Positions 42,090-49,300 of a stretch of 64,000 nt of DNA are shown piece by piece. Source of the DNA: Bradyrhizobium sp. Ce-3 (lineage in GTDB: Bacteria; Pseudomonadota; Alphaproteobacteria; Rhizobiales; Xanthobacteraceae); NCBI RefSeq assembly GCF_022835695.1, contig NZ_BQUV01000003.1:496001-560000 (forward strand), in the 5' to 3' direction. The stretch's first letter is position 1. The number at the start of each line of letters is the position of its first letter. The notes under the pieces were generated by a model. It had not been told where the DNA came from. It saw only the letters and a program-made list of their open reading frames with translations, and made no database searches. The position numbers and the translations under genes were made by a program.

Positions 42090-42103
42090 CGAATATTTAT
42101 TCG
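42090..42103. promoter_or_regulatory. Candidate TetR operator
   Basis: CGAATA TT TATTCG is a dyad with 6-bp arms and a 2-bp spacer in the gap between the divergent methyltransferase and TetR genes, 31 bases before the TetR ATG. The AT-rich setting and divergent layout are typical for an autoregulated TetR pair. Confidence 0.6.
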
Positions 42104-42133
42104 CATTCGCTAATCGCATTCCCCAGGACGCCC

Positions 42134-42766
42134 ATGGCCGAACGGCGAAGCTCTTCAATTTCCTCGCGAAAACAGCCACAACAGGCCCGCTCGACCGAGC
42201 TCGTCGCGGCGATCCTCGATGCGGCTGTTCAGGTTTTGACCAAGGAGGGCGCGCAGCGTTTCACCACGGCGCGGGTGGCCGAGAAGGCCGGCGTCAGCGT
42301 CGGCTCGCTGTACCAGTATTTTCCGAACAAGGCCTCGATCCTGTTCCGGCTGCAGAGCGACGAGTGGCGGCAGACCACCGGGCTGCTGCGCGACATTCTC
42401 GAGGACAGGGCGCGGCCGCCGCTGGAGCGGCTGCGCGCCTTGGTGCACGCCTTCATCCGTTCCGAATGCGAGGAGGCCGCGGTGCGGGTCGCGCTGAACG
42501 ATGCCGCGCCGCTTTATCGCGACGCGCCCGAAGCGCGCGAGGTGCGGGCATCCGGCGAGCGCATCGTCGCTGCATTCATGCGCGAGGCCTTGCCGAAGAC
42601 GTCAGACGCCGTGCGCGCGACGGCCGGCGATCTGATCACGACGACGTTGAGCACGGTGGGCAAGGATTTTTCAGAGAGCCCGCGAACGCATGCCGAGATC
42701 GAGCGCTATGCCGACGCCATGGCCGACATGTTCTGCGCGTATCTCGAGAGTCTCGGAAAGCGCTGA
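42134..42766 (+). CDS. TetR family transcriptional regulator
   Basis: A 210-residue repressor. The N-terminal helix-turn-helix reads ILDAAVQVLTKEGAQRFTTA, then RVAEKAGVSVGSLYQYFPNK, the classic TetR block. The C-terminal ligand-binding part is all helical (LERLRALVHAFIRSECEEAA). Start ATG 42134 (MAERRSSSISSRKQPQQARS) is chosen; the frame is open upstream to 42011, but that would overlap the methyltransferase. It probably represses itself and the divergent methyltransferase in response to a hydrophobic effector. Confidence 0.92.
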   Translation: MAERRSSSISSRKQPQQARSTELVAAILDAAVQVLTKEGAQRFTTARVAEKAGVSVGSLYQYFPNKASILFRLQSDEWRQTTGLLRDILEDRARPPLERLRALVHAFIRSECEEAAVRVALNDAAPLYRDAPEAREVRASGERIVAAFMREALPKTSDAVRATAGDLITTTLSTVGKDFSESPRTHAEIERYADAMADMFCAYLESLGKR

Positions 42767-42769
42767 AGT

Positions 42770-42919
42770 TCACGAATAGTATTTGGCGACCAGCAGAAAG
42801 CCGAGAACACCGCTGGTCACGGCGAAAACCGCCGCGCCATTGCAGAGACTGACGTACGCGGCCGACCAATAAGAAACCGTCCGAGAGGCCGTCGCGACTA
42901 TTTTCGGTTTCTGAGGCAA
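42770..42919 (-). CDS. Possible small membrane protein
   Basis: A 49-residue frame from TTG 42919 (PQKPKIVATASRTVSYWSAA) with one C-terminal helix (NGAAVFAVTSGVLGFLLVAK). CAGGA lies about 10 bases upstream. The frame stays open to ATG 43054, but that part crosses a hairpin. Support is weak: hydrophobic pattern only. Confidence 0.3.
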   Translation of the reverse strand: MPQKPKIVATASRTVSYWSAAYVSLCNGAAVFAVTSGVLGFLLVAKYYS

Positions 42920-42983
42920 GCGAGTGCATTCCTGAAAAAGGCGCCGCCACCTGGTCAACACAGGTGACGGCGCCCGTCTGAGG

Positions 42984-43006
42984 GCTTCAGGGCGAAACCC
43001 TGAAGC
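42984..43006. repeat. Perfect 9-bp hairpin
   Basis: GCTTCAGGG CGAAA CCCTGAAGC lies in the 420-bp gap 42767-43186, which otherwise holds the possible small membrane protein and a dispersed repeat. It could be a terminator remnant or a repeat fragment; no T-run follows. Confidence 0.45.
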
Positions 43007-43087
43007 AGCGTAAGCGGCGATCGTGAACGGTTCGTATACCGCTCGGCGTCGCAAGCATTCATATCAGCAGATGTTCGAGAGTTCCCT

Positions 43088-43186
43088 AAAGCATGATCCG
43101 GAAAAGTGCGCCGCGGTTTTCCGACAAGATCATGCTCAAGCGAAGAGCTAAAGCGCGATGACGATTCGACCCGATCTCATCGCGCT
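43088..43186. repeat. Dispersed palindromic repeat, two-part copy
   Basis: AAAGCATGATCCGGAAAAGTG to AAGATCATGCTCAA (43088-43139) is the same repeat as at 38324. It is followed by AGCGCGATGA at 43152-43161 and its inverse TCATCGCGCT at 43177-43186, which ends right at the stop codon of the next minus-strand gene. Confidence 0.7.
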
Positions 43187-43567
43187 CTAGAACGAAGCGT
43201 AGGCATTGCGGAATGCGATGGCGCCGGCCAGCGAGCGCGGCCGCGTGCGCACGGCATGGCCGTCGTTGCCGCTCTGCACGATCCACTGGCCGTTCTCGTG
43301 ACCGACGATCTTGCCGACGTGGTGACGCCAGACCACGATCGCGCCGACCGAAGGGCCGCCTGCATTGCTGCCGTATCGCGCCCAGGAGCGCGCCAGATTG
43401 TATTGCGGGCCCGGATCGCTGCCGACCTGCGTGCGCATGAACCAGCCGCACCACGCGGCGGGGCGACCGGAATGGGCAGTGTGCCGATGATGATGACGGC
43501 CGCGAGCTTCGGCAGCGGATGAAGCGAAGGCCAGGAGCACGGCGACCGCCGCGAGAGTTTTACGCAT
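43187..43567 (-). CDS. Exported CHAP/NlpC-like small protein
   Basis: A 126-residue exported protein from ATG 43567 (GAGGA 7-8 bases upstream); signal peptide MRKTLAAVAVLLAFASSAAE, then a His/Arg-rich stretch (ARGRHHHRHTAH). The body has AAWCGWFMRTQ (cysteine), NLARSWARYGSNAGGPSVGA, then IVVWRHHVGKIVGHENGQW with histidines. A Cys near the start and a GH pair 50-60 residues on fit the CHAP/TIGR02594-type amidase arrangement, which would cut peptidoglycan. The domain is shorter than usual, so function is uncertain. Confidence 0.7.
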   Translation of the reverse strand: MRKTLAAVAVLLAFASSAAEARGRHHHRHTAHSGRPAAWCGWFMRTQVGSDPGPQYNLARSWARYGSNAGGPSVGAIVVWRHHVGKIVGHENGQWIVQSGNDGHAVRTRPRSLAGAIAFRNAYASF

Positions 43568-44019
43568 TACAAAATCCTCTTGTTGTTGGCAGACCATCCT
43601 GGTTGTGGGAGGGGTGCAGTGCTGATCTGCGATTTGGTTGCGAAGCGACCGCATTGGCCGGACGACGCAAAACAGAGGCGGGGACATGGCCCGCGTGGGC
43701 CTTTAAGAAACGGCCTATGGCCAAAATATGGCGGCAAATTCCGTCTGGCGGCCGGGATATTGCCGAAGGCTTCGGGCGTGATCGGCGGCTGTCTCAAGCG
43801 TCACGTGCAGCGCCGATTCCGTTCGCGCGATCTGCAGCGCAGCGCGCGGCGATGTGTGAATGCAGCGTTGCCAATCCCATGCCGATTTCGCGGAGCAGCC
43901 CATCTGGCGCCGCACGCTGACGCGTCTGTGTATTGACGGGGCGCGAGATCGGGGACGACATTCGCGTCAACCAACAACGAGCTCGTAGGCATCTGGTCTA
44001 AGTTCCCGGAGAGGACACC
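43568..44019. other. Intergenic region without a supported gene
   Basis: 450 bp between the CHAP-like gene and the Tat-exported ThDP enzyme. Several open frames of 60-130 codons exist on both strands, but none has coding character or a good ribosome site. I see no repeat, tRNA or clear promoter. GGAGAGGACACC just before 44020 is the ribosome site of the next gene. Confidence 0.6.
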
Positions 44020-45975
44020 ATGTCGAAGCGAAGCAGCTCGCGCCGCGATGGCGCGCCCGATTCCAGCCGCCGAAATTTTCTGAAAGGTGCAACGATCGCA
44101 GGGGCTGCAGCGCTCGGCACGCCGGCCGCGGCCAACACAGCGATCTCAGGCTTTCCGGAACAGCGTCGCAAAGCCGCGCTGCCCGGTCCGAGGCTCGCGG
44201 CCGCCGATGCGTCGCCGCCGCCGGCCGATCCGGTCAATCAAAGTTCGAGCGGCGGCGACTTCATGGTCGACGTGCTCAAGACACTCGACATCGATTATCT
44301 CGCGATGAACTGCGCCTCGAGCTTCCGCGGCTTGCACGAGGCCGTCATCAATCATGGCGACAACAAGAAGCCCGAAATCATCACCTGTCCGCATGAAGAG
44401 ATCGCGGTGCATATGGGCCAGGGCTACGCCAAGATCGAGGGCAAGCCGCTCGCCATGATCTGTCACGGCGTGGTCGGCCTGCAGCATGCCTCGATGGCGA
44501 TGTACAACGCCTGGTGCGACCGCGTCCCCGTCATCGTGATGGGCGGCAACATCATGGAAGCCGACAAGCGCGCGCCGGGCGCCGAATGGCCGCATTCGGC
44601 GATCGACCCCGCGGCGCTGACCCGCGATTTCGTCAAGTGGGACGACCAGCCGGCCTCGCTGCAGCATTTCGCGGAATCGGCGCTGCGTGCCTACAAGATC
44701 TCGACCACCCCGCCGATGGCGCCGGTGATGCTGTCGCTCGACCAGGAGCTGCAGGAAAACCCGATCGAGAATCGCGACCGCCTGCGGATTCCGAAATTCA
44801 CCCCGGCAACGGCGCCGCAGGGCGACGACGCGGCGCTGGCCCAGCTCGCCAAGATGCTGGTGGCTGCGGAGAACCCGGTGATCCTGTGCGACCGCATGGC
44901 GCGCACGCCGGCCGGCATGCCGCGCCTGGTGGAGCTGGCGGAAACCCTGCAATGCGCGGTGATCGACAATTACGGGCGGATGAATTTCCCCTCGCGCCAT
45001 CCGCTCAACCAGTCGTTCCGCCGCTCGATCCTGTCGCAGGCCGATCTGATCGTGGCGATGGAGGTCAACGACATCTGGGGCTCGCTCAGCGATTTCCACG
45101 ATCGCATCGTGCGCAGCTCCGAGCCGCGCTACAAGAAGACGGCGAAGATCGTCGCGCTCGGCACCCGCGGCCTCTACATGAAAGCCAACTACCAGGATCT
45201 CGGCCGCTACCAGGACGTCGACCTCGACATCGCGGGTGACGCCGAGGCGAGCCTGCCGGTCCTGATTGAGCAGGTCAAACGCGGGATCGACGAGGGCCGC
45301 AAGGCCGTGTTCGAGGCGCGCGGCAAGAAGCTCGCGGCCGCCAAGCTCGCCACCGTCGAGCAGGCGAAGCTTGATGCCACGATCGGCTGGGACGCGAGCC
45401 CGATCACCACGGCGCGGCTGTGCGCCGAGCTCTACAGCCAGATCAAGGATGAGGACTGGTCGCTGGTCGGCACCTCGATCGGCCTGTCATGGCCGCACCG
45501 ACTGTGGAATTTCACCAAGCCGTACCAATGGAATGGGCTCGCCGGCGGCGGTGGTGTCGGCTACACCCTGCCGGCCTCGCTCGGGGCTGCGCTCGCCAAC
45601 AAAAGGCACGGACGGCTGACGGTTGCGATCGGCGGCGACGGCGACTTCATGTTCGTGCCGTCGACGCTGTGGACCGCCGCGCATCATCAGATCCCGCTGC
45701 TGTACATCGTGCACAACAACCGCGCCTATCATCAGGAATACATGTACTTGCAGGCGATGGCCGCACGCCACGGCCGCGGCATCACCAATGCCGATATCGG
45801 CACCACGCTAAAGGATCCCTTCGTCGACTATGCGACCGTTGCCAAGGGCTTCGGCGTCTATGGCGAGGGACCGATCAGCGATCCGAATGCGCTGGCGCCC
45901 GCGCTGAAGCGCGCGATCGCCATGGTCAAGAGCGGGCAGCCGGCGCTGCTCGACGTCGTGATGGACCAGCGGTGA
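44020..45975 (+). CDS. Tat-exported thiamine diphosphate-dependent enzyme
   Basis: A 651-residue enzyme of the acetolactate synthase/pyruvate decarboxylase superfamily, which cleaves or joins carbon bonds next to a keto group with ThDP. Residues 16-22 read SRRNFLK, an exact twin-arginine export motif, followed by GATIAGAAALGTPAAA. The N-terminal (pyrimidine-binding) domain holds the ThDP-activating glutamate in CPHEEIAVHMGQGYAKIEG (E126). The C-terminal domain has GDG at 539-541 and NN at 566-567 (GGDGDFMF ... VHNNRAYHQE), the complete ThDP/Mg motif. The Tat signal indicates a folded holoenzyme in the periplasm, unusual for this superfamily. The cytochrome c gene follows 7 bases after its stop. 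The substrate is not known. Confidence 0.88.
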   Translation: MSKRSSSRRDGAPDSSRRNFLKGATIAGAAALGTPAAANTAISGFPEQRRKAALPGPRLAAADASPPPADPVNQSSSGGDFMVDVLKTLDIDYLAMNCASSFRGLHEAVINHGDNKKPEIITCPHEEIAVHMGQGYAKIEGKPLAMICHGVVGLQHASMAMYNAWCDRVPVIVMGGNIMEADKRAPGAEWPHSAIDPAALTRDFVKWDDQPASLQHFAESALRAYKISTTPPMAPVMLSLDQELQENPIENRDRLRIPKFTPATAPQGDDAALAQLAKMLVAAENPVILCDRMARTPAGMPRLVELAETLQCAVIDNYGRMNFPSRHPLNQSFRRSILSQADLIVAMEVNDIWGSLSDFHDRIVRSSEPRYKKTAKIVALGTRGLYMKANYQDLGRYQDVDLDIAGDAEASLPVLIEQVKRGIDEGRKAVFEARGKKLAAAKLATVEQAKLDATIGWDASPITTARLCAELYSQIKDEDWSLVGTSIGLSWPHRLWNFTKPYQWNGLAGGGGVGYTLPASLGAALANKRHGRLTVAIGGDGDFMFVPSTLWTAAHHQIPLLYIVHNNRAYHQEYMYLQAMAARHGRGITNADIGTTLKDPFVDYATVAKGFGVYGEGPISDPNALAPALKRAIAMVKSGQPALLDVVMDQR

Positions 45976-45982
45976 GGCGGAG

Positions 45983-46375
45983 ATGGCGATGATGAGGACA
46001 TCCGTGAAGCATCTTGCCGTCGTTGCCGCGATCGCGGGGGCGTTCACACTCGGCAACGCCGTTGCATCGCGCGCCGAGGACGCGCCGGCCGGCGATCCCG
46101 TCAACGGCAAGCGGCTCTATCTCGCCGATGGCTGCTTCGAATGCCACGGCCGCGCCGGGCAGGGCGGCCGCTTCAACTATCTGACGCCGGCGCTGGCGCA
46201 GATCGCGCTGCCGGTGGAGTCCTTCATCGCGTTCCTGCGCGAGGCCCCGAACGACATGCCGTCATTCTCCGCCGACGTACTGTCGGACAAGGACGCCGCC
46301 GACATCCACGCTTATCTCAGCTCACTGCCGGGCCGGCGCGACGCGAAGGATATTCCGCCGATCCTGAACCAGTGA
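45983..46375 (+). CDS. Class I cytochrome c
   Basis: A 130-residue periplasmic cytochrome c with one haem. A signal peptide (MAMMRTSVKHLAVVAAIAGA, cleaved near SRAED) is followed by the haem-binding CFECH (C51, C54, H55). The likely axial methionine is M92 in NDMPSF. The mature protein is about 95 residues, matching small electron carriers. The gene starts 7 bases after the ThDP enzyme, so the two are co-translated, suggesting that the cytochrome accepts electrons from an oxidative reaction of that enzyme. Confidence 0.93.
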   Translation: MAMMRTSVKHLAVVAAIAGAFTLGNAVASRAEDAPAGDPVNGKRLYLADGCFECHGRAGQGGRFNYLTPALAQIALPVESFIAFLREAPNDMPSFSADVLSDKDAADIHAYLSSLPGRRDAKDIPPILNQ

Positions 46376-46470
46376 GGGGAAGGGATTTCGGCGGTCCGTC
46401 GTCGCTCTCGCGTGGCTCTGGCTTCGCCGGGCCGCTTCCCCCGTGCCGCCTTCGCAAGGCGTCATGCCCC

Positions 46471-46753
46471 CGCGCTGACCGCGGCATCGAACTCCACCGC
46501 CGCGACACAGCAGGCGGCTCCGCCGCCGTCGCAAGGAAGCGGTCAACCGTCGATCATCATCGTCGAGGTGCTCGGCTATGGTGGCGGAGAGGGATCTTCG
46601 GCGCCGAATCCGGATCGCGATCAGCAGCGCGATGAGCGCGGTCAGCGCAGCCAAAATCCGGATAGCGCCTATCAGGTGCTTGGGGCCGGGGAGATGACGA
46701 TCGATGAAGCAAGGCAACTGATCGCAGATCGCCGGCGTCAGATGCGGCCGTAG
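46471..46753 (+). pseudogene. Remnant of a filamentous-haemagglutinin exoprotein 3' end
   Basis: The frame ending at 46753 encodes ALTAASNSTAATQQ, then GQPSIIIVEVLGYGGGEG, and ends AGEMTIDEARQLIADRR plus a few residues. The giant exoprotein at 49301-60619 ends almost the same way: ALTAANNTAGAAQQ, GQPSVIIVEVLGYGGGDG, and GSGELTAEQARQLTEDER. DNA similarity begins abruptly near 46471 (CGCGCTGACCGCGGC, found again near 60334). The frame is open up to ATG 46412, but there is no ribosome site and the upstream part is not similar. It is best read as the surviving tail of a deleted or duplicated copy; a small functional protein is not excluded. Confidence 0.7.
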
Positions 46754-46890
46754 TGCCCGATTGGCAGTGCGGACAGCCGGGTCCGCGTCGCTTCGGGCAT
46801 GTCGGCCTTCCCGCGTGACATGAGATTGTTACACAGCCTGCCTATGGTCCGCGCCCGACCATGACAGGCTTGTAGACGCGAGGAGCCGAG

Positions 46891-47580
46891 TTGACCGCGG
46901 ATGCGCCAGCGCGAGCCTGGAGCGCTCGGCTGTGCCGTGCTCTGATGTTCGGCGTCTGTCTTGTCCTGGTGCCGCCGAAATCATCGGCACAGGAGGCGCA
47001 GATCGACTTTGATATCGCAGCCCAGCCGCTGGCGGCCGCACTCGAGCAGTATGGCGCCGTGACTGGTCGGAACGTCCTCTACAACAGCAACCTGACCGCC
47101 GGGCTGCATTCCAGCGCCGCGCGCGGGGCCATGACGGCGGACATCGCGCTCGCGCGTCTGCTCGCGGGCAGCGGCCTGTCGGCGCGCGTCCTCGGGGAGA
47201 CGTCTTTCGTGCTCTATCCTGCACCGGCAACGGCGCAGGCGGCGCTGCCGGTCCCGGTGAGTCATTATTATGCGCGGCTGCAGAGCGGCCTGCGGACCGC
47301 ACTGTGCGCGGAGGCCGATGCACGGCCGGGACAATATCGGGTCGCGTTGCAGTTCTGGATCAATCCGGCCGGCAATTTGGAGCGGTTCGCGCGGCTTGGC
47401 TCGGCCGGCAGCGCCGCGGTCGATGCGGGTATCGATCACGCGCTGCGCCGGATGCAGGTCGACGCGCCGCCGCCGGCGGGCCTCACCCAGCCGGTTACCC
47501 TGGTGGTCGTCCCGCAGGGGCCCGGCACGACGATGGCCTGTAACGGTGCTCCGGCGCGCCGGGCCGGCGCGACGCCATGA
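46891..47580 (+). CDS. STN-domain protein with TonB-like C-terminus (VreA-like)
   Basis: A 229-residue periplasmic protein. The signal peptide spans about residues 1-34 (hydrophobic core LMFGVCLVLV). Residues 37-110 are a secretin/TonB short N-terminal (STN) domain: FDIAAQPLAAALEQYGAVTG, then NVLYNSNLTAG, then LLAGSGLSARVLGE. Residues 125-215 resemble a TonB C-terminal domain: GQYRVALQFWINPAGNLERF, then PPPAGLTQPVTLVVVP. There is no outer-membrane barrel. The STN domain normally belongs to a TonB-dependent receptor and touches the FecR anti-sigma factor. A free STN-TonB protein next to sigma and anti-sigma genes is the arrangement of Pseudomonas VreA. Its stop overlaps the sigma-factor start (ATGA). 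Confidence 0.85.
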   Translation: MTADAPARAWSARLCRALMFGVCLVLVPPKSSAQEAQIDFDIAAQPLAAALEQYGAVTGRNVLYNSNLTAGLHSSAARGAMTADIALARLLAGSGLSARVLGETSFVLYPAPATAQAALPVPVSHYYARLQSGLRTALCAEADARPGQYRVALQFWINPAGNLERFARLGSAGSAAVDAGIDHALRRMQVDAPPPAGLTQPVTLVVVPQGPGTTMACNGAPARRAGATP

Positions 47581-48092
47581 CCGAGGCGTCGCTGACGCTG
47601 ATCAGACGCCTGCTGGTCGAGCGCTATGATGAACTCAAGCGTCGGCTGACACGGCGGCTGGGGTCTTCCGAGCTCGCCGGCGACGCGCTGCAGGATGCCT
47701 GGCTTCGCATCGCCCGGGCGGATTCGGTCGGCGTCGTCCACAATCCCGGCAACTACATCTTCGGCATCGCCATGAACGCGGCGCGTGATCGCCAGCGCAC
47801 TGCCGATAGCCGCAACCTCAGCGCGGCCGAGGTCGACGGATTGCTCGAGATCGCCGACGGCGCGCCCGATCCGGAGCAGGTGGTGGGCGCGCGTTCGGAC
47901 CTGCGCGGGCTGGAAGCCATCCTGCGCGAGCTGCCGCCGCGCCGCCGCGCGATACTGCTCGCCGCGCGGCTCGACCAGATGCCGCGGCAGGAGATCGCAC
48001 GCCGCTTCGGAATTTCCCTGCGCCTGGTCGAGCTGGAGCTGCAGCGGGCACAGGAGTATTGTCTGGCGCGGCGCGATCGGAGCGGCGGGTAG
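47577..48092 (+). CDS. ECF sigma factor, FecI/VreI-like
   Basis: A 171-residue extracytoplasmic-function sigma factor. Region 2 is LAGDALQDAWLRIAR followed by NPGNYIFGIAMNAARDRQR; region 4 is LPPRRRAILLAARLDQMP, then RQEIARRFGISLRLVELEL, the helix-turn-helix for the -35 box. It should direct RNA polymerase to the exoprotein promoter when released by the FecR-like protein. It overlaps the STN gene by 4 bases and lies 93 bases before fecR. Confidence 0.93.
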   Translation: MTEASLTLIRRLLVERYDELKRRLTRRLGSSELAGDALQDAWLRIARADSVGVVHNPGNYIFGIAMNAARDRQRTADSRNLSAAEVDGLLEIADGAPDPEQVVGARSDLRGLEAILRELPPRRRAILLAARLDQMPRQEIARRFGISLRLVELELQRAQEYCLARRDRSGG

Positions 48093-48185
48093 CATGCGGT
48101 TTCGCCCGGCTGGAAACGTCTTCTTGAGAGCGATGGCGAAGACCGCCGCGTCTCGGCGCCGTTTGGCACGGGGCGGACGCCGGCC

Positions 48186-49172
48186 ATGAGCGCGATGGAC
48201 AGAGACGACATGGGACTTGATCCGCTCAAGCGGGAAGCGGTGGGTTGGGTCCGGCATCTCACCTCCGGACAGGCCACGACGGCGGACGGCGAGGCGCTGC
48301 GGCGCTGGTGCGCCCAGAGCGCGGAGCATGGCGCGGCTTTCGCCGCCGCGAGCCGGCTGTGGCGAGACCTTGCGCCGGCCGGCCGCAATGTCCGGGCGGC
48401 AATGATGACCGAACAGCCGTCGCGTGCTTTGCGCCCGTTCAACCGCCGTGCATTGCTCGGCGGCGGGCTCGCGGCCGCCGCCTCGGCGGCGGCCGTCTAT
48501 GGGCTTGCGCGCCCGCCGCTCGGTCTGTGGCCGGCCTGGTCGGAGCTCGCGGCTGATTACCGGACCGGCACCGGCGAGCAGCGCCAGGTGGCGCTGCCGG
48601 GTGATGTTTCGATCCAGATGAACGTGCAGACCAGCATCGCGCTGCGACCCGCCGATCCAGGCGTGGCACGGCTCGAGTTGCTCTCCGGCGAGGCGGCGTT
48701 CGCGACATCCGGGCGCAGCTTCGGCGTATACGCAGCCGACCGCTGGATTCTCGCCGACCAGGCGCAGTTCGACGTGCGCTATGTGTCGGCCGGCGGCGAG
48801 CGGCCGGTCTGCGTGACCTGTCTCAAGGGCGAATTGCGGGTCCAGCGTGGCGCCCAGGCGACCGCCCTCAAGGAGAGCCAGCAACTGCGCTACGACGCGC
48901 GTGGCGAGACACTTGCCGCTGCCGATATCGAGGCTGCTTCCGCCTGGCAGCGCGGCTTCCTGCTGTTCCGCTTCACGCCGCTATCCGATGTGGTCGAAGA
49001 GATCAACCGCTACCGGCCTGGCCGCATCTTCATCGTCAACGCCGCGATCGCGGGATTGCCCGTCAGTGGCCGCTTTCGCATCGATCGCATGGACGAGGTT
49101 CTGACCCAGCTCAAGCAGGCGTTCGACGCGCGTGTGCGGTTGCTGCCCGGCGGAATCGTGCTGCTGAGCTGA
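48186..49172 (+). CDS. FecR family anti-sigma factor
   Basis: Inner-membrane anti-sigma factor of 328 residues. The N-terminal cytoplasmic domain (REAVGWVRHLTSGQATTADG, then WCAQSAEHGAAFAAA; DUF4880) binds the ECF sigma factor. A helix follows near residues 88-107 (RRALLGGGLAAAASAAAVYG). The periplasmic FecR domain (ADYRTGTGEQRQVALPGDV) and the C-terminal DUF4974-type domain (GFLLFRFTPLSDVVEEINRY) should contact the STN domain. Start ATG 48186 opens MSAMDRDDMGLDPLKREAVG. It precedes the exoprotein gene by 128 bp. Confidence 0.93.
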   Translation: MSAMDRDDMGLDPLKREAVGWVRHLTSGQATTADGEALRRWCAQSAEHGAAFAAASRLWRDLAPAGRNVRAAMMTEQPSRALRPFNRRALLGGGLAAAASAAAVYGLARPPLGLWPAWSELAADYRTGTGEQRQVALPGDVSIQMNVQTSIALRPADPGVARLELLSGEAAFATSGRSFGVYAADRWILADQAQFDVRYVSAGGERPVCVTCLKGELRVQRGAQATALKESQQLRYDARGETLAAADIEAASAWQRGFLLFRFTPLSDVVEEINRYRPGRIFIVNAAIAGLPVSGRFRIDRMDEVLTQLKQAFDARVRLLPGGIVLLS

Positions 49173-49300
49173 GCGCGATCCCGCGCTCTTCCGACCGCTC
49201 TGCGGCGACACGGAACTGTCACAAAAATTCCTTGCGGGTTCGCGTGCGGCTTCCCGTCACGCTGGTGTGACCTCTGCGGTGTTCGCTGGAAGGACTTGTC

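Noticed and set aside
43580-43936. 118-codon plus-strand frame before the ThDP enzyme
   Set aside because: No ribosome site, irregular composition and no recognisable domain; competing frames exist on both strands.
49200-49250. GGAACT followed by TTCCTT as an ECF promoter for the exoprotein
   Set aside because: The spacing between the boxes does not fit a FecI-type promoter, and the two pieces also read as a short GGAA/TTCC symmetry; not strong enough to call.
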